Shown here one piece after another: positions 14,928-20,436 of a DNA stretch of 26,991 bases. Every line of letters starts with the position of its first letter. The first letter of the stretch is position 1. This stretch comes from a virus, in the IMG/VR virus record IMGVR_UViG_3300049736_000762, positions 1-26,991 of that record, one strand, 5' to 3'. The notes under the pieces were generated by a model. That model was not told where the DNA came from. It was given only the letters and a program-made list of their open reading frames with translations, and did no database searches. A program made the position numbers and the translations under genes.

Positions 14928-15175
14928 TGGTACGAACAACTGAAATATATAATGACGAAGGAGAACTCAGTTATTTCACTACTCACCCTTACGACGAATA
15001 TAATGGTGATGGTGTAAGCTTAACAGATAAGTTTGCAGAAGTTAGAGAGGAATACGAGAAGAACGGTAAAAATATTCTAAATATGCGTACTTATTATAAT
15101 AGTGGATTTAATCATACTACTCAACAAGACGAAAAAGAACCTGAGTTTGGTGTCGAGGTTGAGTGGATATGGTAA
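14927..15175 (+). CDS. Hypothetical 82-aa protein
   Basis: ATG 14927 overlaps the preceding TAA by one base (ATAATGG), so translation is coupled. The product (MVRTTEIYNDEGELSYFTTH...) is acidic and ends in VEVEWIW. No family recognised. Its stop is followed directly by the noncoding structured region. Confidence 0.7.
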   Translation: MVRTTEIYNDEGELSYFTTHPYDEYNGDGVSLTDKFAEVREEYEKNGKNILNMRTYYNSGFNHTTQQDEKEPEFGVEVEWIW

Positions 15176-15473
15176 AAAGTTTAGTAAGGAAGCTCCTGTC
15201 TCGCTCCTCTCTCAGTTGATGCTTTCTTACTAATCCTATAGGTGAACGGACCACCGCCTAGCAATAACGCAAAAATGGTCCAAGTCGAGCGATAAACGCG
15301 GTTAAGCCTGTAAACGACTGAAAAATTAAGACGCAGGTGGGAACTATAGAGCGCCCTCATTAGAAAGGCTTCAACCATGGAGATGCACCTCTCATTTATA
15401 CGAGAGCTCTGCTTAATAAGGGTCACTCCCTAATAGTGCATGTGGGGCCACGGTTAGCCCCACCCGGTTTTTT
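15176..15473 (+). ncRNA. Structured noncoding RNA of unknown family
   Basis: About 300 nt with no credible ORF and a higher G+C content than most of the window. Helices read by eye: a 13-bp stem (15181-15193 with 15221-15233, one G-U); GGACCA/TGGTCC (15248-15253 with 15276-15281); AGTCG/CGACT (15283-15287 with 15315-15319) enclosing a GCG/CGC hairpin; GCCTG with CAGGT (15306-15310 with 15334-15338), which crosses the AGTCG helix and would form a pseudoknot; CTCTC/GAGAG (15389-15393 with 15402-15406); CACT/AGTG (15424-15427 with 15435-15438). It ends in a terminator hairpin at 15442-15473. tRNA-Arg begins at the next base. It does not match what I know of tmRNA, RNase P RNA or 6S RNA. It could be a regulatory RNA, a riboswitch-like leader or a large ornate phage RNA. 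Boundaries are approximate; transcription probably comes from P5. Confidence 0.7.
15442..15473 (+). terminator. Terminator hairpin at the end of the ncRNA
   Basis: GTGGGGC (15442-15448) pairs perfectly with GCCCCAC (15457-15463) around an 8-nt loop. CCGG and then TTTTTT (15468-15473) follow. The T run touches the first base of the tRNA, so the tRNA would be made by read-through or from another start. Confidence 0.78.
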
Positions 15474-15550
15474 GGTTCCGTAGCTCAGATGGATAGAGCA
15501 ACAGCCTTCTAAGCTGTGGGTCGAGGGTTCGAATCCTTCCGGAATCGCCA
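15474..15550 (+). tRNA. tRNA-Arg (anticodon UCU)
   Basis: A full cloverleaf. Acceptor stem GGTTCCG pairs with CGGAATC (one G-U). D-arm GCTC/GAGC. Anticodon stem ACAGC/GCTGT with loop CTTCTAA, so the anticodon is TCT at 15508-15510. T-arm GAGGG-TTCGAAT-CCTTC with one G-U. Discriminator G and an encoded CCA at 15548-15550. It reads AGA/AGG, and AGA is common in these AT-rich phage genes, so it would support their translation. T4 also carries a tRNA-Arg of this type. Confidence 0.96.
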
Positions 15551-15556
15551 ATATGA

Positions 15557-15564
15557 TATAAATA
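15557..15564 (+). promoter_or_regulatory. Candidate T4-type late promoter
   Basis: TATAAATA in the short gap between the tRNA and the 47-aa gene at 15578, the octamer recognised by gp55-directed late transcription in T4-like phages. Its intergenic position supports it. Several octamers are expected by chance in AT-rich DNA, so the call stays moderate. The following AGGAG is at 15568-15572. Confidence 0.5.
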
Positions 15565-15577
15565 TATAGGAGCAAAT

Positions 15578-15721
15578 ATGTTAAAATGGTATGACTATAT
15601 AATGGTTACAATATTTGCACATATTATATCACAAGGCATATTATATAATATATTGTGGGCTGCTGTAGCTTGGGTTATATTTGTAAATTATGCATATCAG
15701 AGGAGGATTGGAAATGTCTGA
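15578..15721 (+). CDS. 47-aa small membrane protein
   Basis: ATG 15578 with AGGAG at 15568-15572. The 47-aa product (starting MLKWYDYIMVTIFAHIISQG) has hydrophobic segments at about residues 8-22 and 25-39, then YQRRIGNV, so it is probably an inner-membrane protein with a positive tail. It overlaps the start of the next gene by 8 nt. Function unknown. Confidence 0.65.
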   Translation: MLKWYDYIMVTIFAHIISQGILYNILWAAVAWVIFVNYAYQRRIGNV

Positions 15722-15977
15722 TGATTTTTTCGATTTTGGTTTTACAGCTGTTGACGAAACAGAATTAAAAGCAGTACAAGAAGTTGCTGCAAAGGCTGAA
15801 ACTGCTGGCGCTACAGCACTAAACACGCAGGAAAAACTTGATAAATTATATAATGCCATTGCACCGCTCTTGACTAATTTGAAGAAAAATCCTGAAAAGG
15901 AATATATATTATGGCCAAATCGAGTAGAAAAGGTAGATCAATTCGAAGATATGCTTCGAAAAATCTATCAGTCCTAA
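15714..15977 (+). CDS. Conserved T4-like marine phage protein, 87 aa
   Basis: ATG 15714 has AGGAGG upstream; a longer in-frame start at 15690 is unlikely. The product starts MSDDFFDFGFTAVDETELKA and has a predicted coiled region, then DKLYNAIAPLL and KNPEKEYILWPNRVEKV. I recall this arrangement (DFFDFGF..., NPEKEYI.WP.R) as a widespread small protein of marine T4-like phages without known function. The terminator-like hairpin at 16004 follows 26 nt after its stop. Confidence 0.75.
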   Translation: MSDDFFDFGFTAVDETELKAVQEVAAKAETAGATALNTQEKLDKLYNAIAPLLTNLKKNPEKEYILWPNRVEKVDQFEDMLRKIYQS

Positions 15978-16003
15978 AACTTTTTTTAAAAAAAATGACA
16001 AGT

Positions 16004-16037
16004 CTTTGTTTTTATTCGAAAACAAAGTGCGTTTTTT
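16004..16037 (+). terminator. AT-rich terminator-like hairpin before P6
   Basis: CTTTGTTTT (16004-16012) pairs perfectly with AAAACAAAG (16019-16027) around TATTCG. TGCG and TTTTTT (16032-16037) follow. The T run is also the conserved T-tract of promoter P6, so the end of one unit and the start of the next share sequence. Confidence 0.6.
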
Positions 16038-16068
16038 GGTGTACAAATGCTAAAAAACAGGGTATAAT
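16028..16068 (+). promoter_or_regulatory. Promoter P6 with T-tract upstream element
   Basis: TGCGTTTTTT at 16028-16037, -35 TGTACA at 16040-16045, 17-nt spacer, TATAAT at 16063-16068 preceded by GGG. AGATCTATAAAATG and GAGGAG follow. Confidence 0.88.
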
Positions 16069-16103
16069 AGATCTATAAAATGAAAAAAGCTGAGGAGCAA
16101 AAA

Positions 16104-16331
16104 ATGTCAAAGCCAATCTCAAATGCAGCCTATAAGCGGATGATTAACACTCTTACACCTGACAGACAGCGTGAAAGTGTTGAGCGTATGCTTCGTGTCC
16201 TTCCACGTTGGTTGATGGAAGAAGCAGCACGTCCAATCCAAAACGAGAAAGTTATCAAGCATCTCGAGTCTCGCCTCAAGCAAGCTCGGTTGATGATGTC
16301 TTCAATCGTTGCATGTGGAAGGGTAATATAA
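16104..16331 (+). CDS. Hypothetical 75-aa basic protein
   Basis: The true start is probably ATG 16104, which has GAGGAG at the right distance; the in-frame ATG at 16080 lies in the conserved promoter leader. The product (MSKPISNAAYKRMINTLTPD...) is basic and helical, with many Arg residues. No family recognised. Its stop overlaps the start of a 25-aa membrane ORF. Confidence 0.72.
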   Translation: MSKPISNAAYKRMINTLTPDRQRESVERMLRVLPRWLMEEAARPIQNEKVIKHLESRLKQARLMMSSIVACGRVI

Positions 16332-16408
16332 TGTCTAAGTTTGAGTGGATCGGTGGAATTTTGTTTGTAATTGGTATGGCTAGTTTGCCAATATTGATGT
16401 TTATATAG
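16331..16408 (+). CDS. 25-aa single-TM protein
   Basis: ATG 16331 shares its A with the preceding TAA (ATAATG), and GGAAGGG lies upstream at 16316-16322. It encodes 25 residues: a short MSKFEW head followed by one hydrophobic segment through the end. It is flanked closely by genes with good ribosome-binding sites. Such miniature membrane proteins are common in T4-like phages. Function unknown. Confidence 0.55.
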   Translation: MSKFEWIGGILFVIGMASLPILMFI

Positions 16409-16419
16409 AGGAGTATAAT

Positions 16420-16629
16420 ATGGGAATGTCAAGTTACGTTATGGATATTGAAGATACATTTATCGATAAAGCTAATGCTGTTATTGGTGGATGTGAATGT
16501 GTAGGTGAACTACTCGAAACTCTCGAAAAGAGTGGCGATATGAAGCTATGTGTACATATGACTGATACACAAAAGCTTGAGTTTGTAGATGAAATTTGGA
16601 ATGAATTTTGGAGCGATTATAATGTCTAA
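16420..16629 (+). CDS. Hypothetical 69-aa acidic protein
   Basis: ATG 16420 with GAGGAG upstream. The product (starting MGMSSYVMDIEDTFIDKANA) is acidic, has cysteines in GGCECVGEL and ends EIWNEFWSDYNV. The SSYV.DIED start resembles small proteins seen in marine T4-like phages; no function is known. Its stop overlaps the next start by 8 nt. Confidence 0.72.
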   Translation: MGMSSYVMDIEDTFIDKANAVIGGCECVGELLETLEKSGDMKLCVHMTDTQKLEFVDEIWNEFWSDYNV

Positions 16630-16870
16630 GTTTGTTATTACTAAAGAGTCAACTTATGAAGAGCGTATGAATGCTATTCGTGCTGCATCAAAAAGATTAG
16701 ATGCATTAAAAAGGCGTGAAGCTTACTACACTCGTCAAGAAGTTGAACCAAAAAAAGGTCAAGATCTTGACGAAAATTATAACCATTGGCAAGATGCACC
16801 TCAATATGCGGAGAAATACTATGGCGAAAAGATGCGCGATACTATTGCTATGGATAACGATTGGAATTAG
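16622..16870 (+). CDS. Hypothetical 82-aa protein
   Basis: ATG 16622 is preferred over an upstream in-frame ATG because it gives the usual short overlap with the preceding stop. The 82-aa product (starting MSKFVITKESTYEERMNAIR) has a basic helical first half and an acidic, aromatic second half (NYNHWQDAPQYAEKYYGEKM). No family recognised. It overlaps the lipoprotein-like gene by 50 nt in another frame. Confidence 0.68.
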   Translation: MSKFVITKESTYEERMNAIRAASKRLDALKRREAYYTRQEVEPKKGQDLDENYNHWQDAPQYAEKYYGEKMRDTIAMDNDWN

Positions 16871-17111
16871 TGGCTGCAATCCTGCAGTTGCTAAAGATTG
16901 TTTTTATTCTCAACAAACGCAATTTAAAAATGGCACAGTTGTAAATGACATTAAAAAATACGATTGTAGTTCTCCACCAGAAGTTGTTATTATTGAGAAA
17001 GAAGTGCCATCAAAAGATCGTGGCATTGGAGAATTCTTATTTGGTGCAGAGGAAAATGACCAAACCATCAGTAAGATGTTTGAAGTAATACTTAGTCTAG
17101 GAGTTTTGTAA
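16821..17111 (+). CDS. Exported protein or lipoprotein, 96 aa
   Basis: ATG 16821 has GGAG at 16810-16813. The N-terminus is a clear signal sequence: MAKR, a hydrophobic core, and ISGC at residues 16-19, which fits a lipobox (Cys19 as the lipidated residue). An alternative signal peptidase I site is PAVA-K shortly after. The mature part has two more cysteines (DCFY, YDCSS), a VVIIEKEVPSKD linker and an amphipathic C-terminus. Probably periplasmic or membrane-anchored. It is coupled to a tiny membrane ORF (TAATG). Confidence 0.7.
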   Translation: MAKRCAILLLWITIGISGCNPAVAKDCFYSQQTQFKNGTVVNDIKKYDCSSPPEVVIIEKEVPSKDRGIGEFLFGAEENDQTISKMFEVILSLGVL

Positions 17112-17236
17112 TGTTTAATATGTTGTTGGGAATTGTTATAGGTATAGGTATGACGATATTTTTCCCAGATATGCAGAATTTATTTGTAGATTCTGGTTTG
17201 AGAGATGCTATAGTTGAAGGATTAAATGGAGTATAA
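17111..17236 (+). CDS. 41-aa small membrane protein
   Basis: ATG 17111 shares its A with the previous TAA. The product (starting MFNMLLGIVIGIGMTIFFPD) has one N-terminal membrane segment with glycine zipper-like spacing, then a short acidic tail. It stops one base before the next start codon (ATG 17238). It lies between two lipoprotein-like genes. Function unknown. Confidence 0.62.
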   Translation: MFNMLLGIVIGIGMTIFFPDMQNLFVDSGLRDAIVEGLNGV

Positions 17237-17237
17237 A

Positions 17238-17864
17238 ATGAGAAGTGTTTTGTTAATGGCAGGTGTATTAGGTCTATCTGCGTGTAGTGAAAAGTTGCCA
17301 CCAAATTTGGCAATATCAGAAAAAGAATTTGAATATCGTGTTGAACAGGTAGAGAACCAAATCGATGATATGCCTAAATGGTATACCGATATTCCAAAAG
17401 AAGATGAAGCTGTATATGCAGTCGGTACTGCAGTCACACCAGATCTTCAACTCGCAGTAGATATAGCAGTACTATCAGCTAAGACTACACTAGCCGATCG
17501 TGTTGATAGCCGCATCAGATCTCAGCTAAAAACTTTTAAATCTAAATTAGGCGCTACTGATTTTGATTCTAATGTTGCTGTTGAGTTTGAACAAGTAACA
17601 CGTAATTTGATTGCAGACGCAGACGTGGCTGGTTATACAATCAAAGAAAATGTCATTGTACAAAACGGTACACAATATCGATCATACGTTTTATTAGAGT
17701 ATCGTAATGAAGTTGCAGCAAATGTAATTCGCACTAGAGTCGCTAAAAATGCTGCACTATTATCTAAGCTTAAATCTACTAAAGCTTGGAAAGAACTCGA
17801 TGATAATGTAGAAGCTCAAAACGAGGCCGATCTAAAAGAACTAGAGGTACTTGCCGATTCATGA
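17238..17864 (+). CDS. LPP20-family lipoprotein
   Basis: ATG 17238 is chosen because GGAG (17228-17231) lies at the right distance; an ATG at 17226 would overlap it. The 208-aa protein has a lipoprotein signal with lipobox LSAC (Cys16). The mature protein has MPKWYTDIPKEDEAVYAVGT followed by AKTTLADRV, the PxWy...YAvG...A...A pattern of LPP20-like lipoproteins. These bacterial outer-membrane or surface lipoproteins have no settled function. A phage copy could alter the host envelope or block superinfection. It overlaps the fabF-like gene by 4 nt. Confidence 0.8.
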   Translation: MRSVLLMAGVLGLSACSEKLPPNLAISEKEFEYRVEQVENQIDDMPKWYTDIPKEDEAVYAVGTAVTPDLQLAVDIAVLSAKTTLADRVDSRIRSQLKTFKSKLGATDFDSNVAVEFEQVTRNLIADADVAGYTIKENVIVQNGTQYRSYVLLEYRNEVAANVIRTRVAKNAALLSKLKSTKAWKELDDNVEAQNEADLKELEVLADS

Positions 17865-19006
17865 ATCGAATAGCCGTTACTGGTATTGGTATGATCGATG
17901 CGTTGGGCAATAATCCTGTCCAATGTTTCGATAACCTATTAAATGACAAAACCTATGATAGACATTTTGATGATATCGTTTTACCTAGAAAATCAGTAAA
18001 GGTAGATCGATGTCACATGCCTACTACTGACATTATTATACCAGAAGATTTTAATCCAAAGCTATTAAGATATATGCCTCGTTCTATGCATACCGCGTTA
18101 CATAGTGTAAATGCCGCATTAAAGGACGCTAGTGTACTGCACAGTAGTAACGTAGGTGTATTTTATTCTACGTGTACTGCAAAAGATGGAATGTATGAAG
18201 CAATTGTAATTAAAGAAAAACTTCACCCACTGTATTCTTTAAATCTTCCAGTAGATTCAAGCGCAAGTATGATATCGCAACATTGGGGATTTACTGGAAT
18301 TAATTTTGCAGCGCAGTCTGCTTGCGCAACTGGTCTCGTCACTATTGATATAGCTATGAAATATTTAAATGATTATGATTATGTGATATGTGGAGGATCA
18401 GATAATGGTGTCAATGAAGTAGATCTTGATGTGTTTAGTTCTTTAAGAGCATTAGGCAATAAATCAATGCCATTCGATGATGATCGATCAGGGTTTGTTA
18501 TGGGAGAAGGTGCAGGTTGTCTAATACTAGAAACTGAAGAAAAAGCTAGGGCGAGAGGAGCACGAATACATGCTTATCTCCATCCTGTAGCTCATGCTTC
18601 GGATGCCTTTAATCGTACTAGTCCAAGTGGTGTTGGTGCACGAACTACTATGCATAATGCTTTAGTAAGTGCAGAAGTAGATACAGTTGACTATGTAAAT
18701 GCTCATGGTACATCAACTCCGGTTGGTGATAAAGTAGAGTATGAAGCTATTCAAGATATAGGTGATTTATTAGTTACTTCAAATAAAGGAAAAATTGGCC
18801 ATACGTTTGCTGCAGCTGGAATTTTAGAAACAATTTATTCAATTTTATCTATACAACATGGTATAATACCGCACACCCATAATTGCATAAATACAGAGTA
18901 TAAAAACATAGTAAAATCTCCAATTAAAACAGATGTTGATTTTGTTTTAAATAATTCATTTGGCTTTGGTGGTAAATGTGCTTCGATGGTCATAGGTGTA
19001 CAATGA
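17861..19006 (+). CDS. fabF: Beta-ketoacyl-ACP synthase (FabF/KAS II-like)
   Basis: A 381-aa thiolase-fold condensing enzyme, close to the usual 410 aa of FabF. Catalytic residues are intact: Cys155 in AAQSACATG, His282 in NAHGTSTPVGD, and Lys309 and His314 in SNKGKIGHTFAAAG. PFDDDRSGFVMGEGAG (204-219) and NNSFGFGGKCAS near the C-terminus are also typical. It would extend acyl-ACP chains by two carbons with malonyl-ACP and host ACP; in E. coli FabF makes cis-vaccenate and controls chain composition. It lies between a lipoprotein and a 2OG oxygenase, overlapping both by 4 nt. No ACP gene is visible in the window. Confidence 0.92.
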   Translation: MNRIAVTGIGMIDALGNNPVQCFDNLLNDKTYDRHFDDIVLPRKSVKVDRCHMPTTDIIIPEDFNPKLLRYMPRSMHTALHSVNAALKDASVLHSSNVGVFYSTCTAKDGMYEAIVIKEKLHPLYSLNLPVDSSASMISQHWGFTGINFAAQSACATGLVTIDIAMKYLNDYDYVICGGSDNGVNEVDLDVFSSLRALGNKSMPFDDDRSGFVMGEGAGCLILETEEKARARGARIHAYLHPVAHASDAFNRTSPSGVGARTTMHNALVSAEVDTVDYVNAHGTSTPVGDKVEYEAIQDIGDLLVTSNKGKIGHTFAAAGILETIYSILSIQHGIIPHTHNCINTEYKNIVKSPIKTDVDFVLNNSFGFGGKCASMVIGVQ

Positions 19007-19635
19007 TAGAAATATATGATTTAGATAATGTTTCATTCTTAAAAGAATATCAAAGTTTTTTTCAAAATAATCATGTAGAAGTGGACGAAAAACATCCAGT
19101 AAAAAAACATGTACACGCTTCTTTTATTGAAAATCAATCATTAGCTATTAGTTTTTTAAATAACTATAATGCTATTTACGAAGATTGGATTCGTTTACAA
19201 GAATTTAGATTTATGTTCAAATTAGAACCAGATAAGCCCACCATGTGGCCACACATAGATTTTGAACCAAAAGACTGCACCAGACTACGCTCGCGAGTAA
19301 AGAGGATATTGGTATACGCTAACGAAGTCTGGGATGATTCATGGGGTGGAGGTACATATTTTTCTCCATTTGAAGCATACGAATGCACACATAGATATAC
19401 ACCACGTACCAGTAAGAAAGTTTTTATTGAGAACGCTACAAGAGTCGAGAATAAACCTGGTAGGGCAGTTATTTTTGATGTAGATGAATATCATTTGCCA
19501 CAAGAATTTAGCGGTAATACACACCCAAGATTTATATACGGAGGATTATTAATTAGATCAGATTCTTTGGATTTGATTGAAAAGCTCGAAGTGCCTAATG
19601 CAAAAACTGGTAGAGCTGTAATTGGATTAAAATAA
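19003..19635 (+). CDS. 2OG-Fe(II) oxygenase
   Basis: A 210-aa protein with the iron and 2-oxoglutarate motifs of the 2OG-Fe(II) dioxygenases: HxD in MWPHIDF (H84, D86), the distal His in VDEYHLPQEF (H164), and R176 in HPRFIYGGL for 2OG binding. WDDSWGGGTYFSPFE is a usual core strand pattern in phage members. The substrate is unknown; phage enzymes of this type are proposed to modify proteins or nucleic acids. Its position behind fabF also allows lipid or acyl-derived substrates. Start ATG 19003 (ATGA overlap). Confidence 0.82.
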   Translation: MIEIYDLDNVSFLKEYQSFFQNNHVEVDEKHPVKKHVHASFIENQSLAISFLNNYNAIYEDWIRLQEFRFMFKLEPDKPTMWPHIDFEPKDCTRLRSRVKRILVYANEVWDDSWGGGTYFSPFEAYECTHRYTPRTSKKVFIENATRVENKPGRAVIFDVDEYHLPQEFSGNTHPRFIYGGLLIRSDSLDLIEKLEVPNAKTGRAVIGLK

Positions 19636-19638
19636 GCA

Positions 19639-19667
19639 TGTACAAATGCAAAAAACTATGGTAGAAT
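19639..19667 (+). promoter_or_regulatory. Promoter P7 (TGTACA-17-TAGAAT)
   Basis: -35 TGTACA at 19639-19644 within GCATGTACAAATGC (arms GCAT/ATGC), 17-nt spacer, -10 TAGAAT at 19662-19667 after TGG. AGATCTAGAATAAAGG follows. The G in the -10 may make it weaker. Confidence 0.8.
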
Positions 19668-19690
19668 AGATCTAGAATAAAGGATTAATC

Positions 19691-19858
19691 ATGGAACTTT
19701 CGGATAAAGAACGTATAGTTCTTCTCGAAAAAGAGGTTGCAGAATTACAAAAATGTTTGTATACTGCATACAAAAGGATTGGAGATCTAAATGAGCGGAA
19801 TGCATCTAATACGAGGAATGTCAAGTCTCAACACAAAGAAGTCAAGACAGAATCGTAA
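19691..19858 (+). CDS. Hypothetical 55-aa coiled-coil protein
   Basis: ATG 19691 follows promoter P7 directly, with AAGGATT upstream. The 55-aa frame (starting MELSDKERIVLLEKEVAELQ) shows leucine/isoleucine heptads and ends at TAA 19856-19858. Its last 68 nt overlap the next gene, which has its own start at 19791 in another frame. Being first behind P7 supports it as a true gene. Function unknown. Confidence 0.62.
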   Translation: MELSDKERIVLLEKEVAELQKCLYTAYKRIGDLNERNASNTRNVKSQHKEVKTES

Positions 19859-20153
19859 ACCAGGATGGCAGAAAGCAAAAGCAGAACACGATAAATGGTT
19901 GATGGCACGAGGTGTCCATCCTACTCAACTCAAACAGAAAGAGAAAGTCCATGTCACGTCAATTCCGAGCTATTCAACAGAATGTACGTCAGTCTCAACG
20001 TCGGACATCGTCATGCCAATCGCGGGTAAACGAGCAGCAAACGAGTACTCAGGAGACTACATCGTCGGACTTGCCACTCTTCACAAATCAAACACCGTCC
20101 CAGTCGGCAAAGGTGATTCACCTGAAGAATACGCCAAAATGAGACGAAATTAA
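19791..20153 (+). CDS. Conserved T4-like marine phage protein, 120 aa
   Basis: A 120-aa basic protein starting MSGMHLIRGMSSLNTKKSRQ, then NRKPGWQKAKAEHDKWL, PIAGKRAANEYSGD and LATLHKSNTVPV. I recognise the combination (MSGMHL.RG.SSLNT, GWQKA..EHD.WL, tMHKSNaVPV) from T4-like cyanophages, where it is a conserved hypothetical protein. GGAG lies at 19781-19784 before ATG 19791. Probably soluble; function unknown. Confidence 0.78.
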   Translation: MSGMHLIRGMSSLNTKKSRQNRKPGWQKAKAEHDKWLMARGVHPTQLKQKEKVHVTSIPSYSTECTSVSTSDIVMPIAGKRAANEYSGDYIVGLATLHKSNTVPVGKGDSPEEYAKMRRN

Positions 20154-20164
20154 TTTTAACAAAA

Positions 20165-20206
20165 TGCGTTTTAGGCATGTACAAACGGCTAAAACTGTGG
20201 TAGAAT
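20165..20206 (+). promoter_or_regulatory. Promoter P8 with T-tract and inverted repeat
   Basis: TGCGTTTT at 20165-20172, -35 TGTACA at 20178-20183, 17-nt spacer, -10 TAGAAT at 20201-20206 after TGG. TTTTAG and CTAAAA form a dyad around the -35. AGATCTATAAAATG and GAGGAG follow. Confidence 0.85.
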
Positions 20207-20241
20207 AGATCTATAAAATGAAACTTAGCTGAGGAGCTACA

Positions 20242-20436
20242 ATGTCTATTACAAAATCACACGCTTACAAATATGGCGAATTAAAAGTTGCAGCTGAGGT
20301 TGCAGCTAACGCTATGTTAAATTTTAAACATCTTAATGATCGTCTTCTTACTGAATTCGAAATTAAATTTCTTGAGAGTCGTGCACAATCTGTACTCGAT
20401 TTGATTAAAGAACAAGACGAGCGAGGTGCAGCATAA
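20242..20436 (+). CDS. Hypothetical 64-aa protein
   Basis: First gene after promoter P8, with GAGGAG before ATG 20242. The 64-aa product (MSITKSHAYKYGELKVAAEV...) is an alanine- and leucine-rich helical protein. No family recognised. Its stop shares one base with the next ATG. Confidence 0.75.
   Translation: MSITKSHAYKYGELKVAAEVAANAMLNFKHLNDRLLTEFEIKFLESRAQSVLDLIKEQDERGAA

Noticed and set aside
15181-15426. 81-aa open frame on the minus strand across the structured RNA
   Set aside because: No ribosome-binding site, no promoter, opposite to all neighbours, and a composition without protein character; the region is better explained by helices and a terminator.
15176-15550. tmRNA, RNase P RNA, 6S RNA or group I intron
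   Set aside because: No tRNA-like half or tag frame joins the region to the tRNA, whose cloverleaf is complete by itself; no RNase P or intron core motifs were found by eye, and the flanking gene is not interrupted.
16080-16103. ATG at 16080 as the start of the 75-aa gene
   Set aside because: It belongs to the conserved promoter leader found at P5, P6 and P8; the GAGGAG serves ATG 16104.
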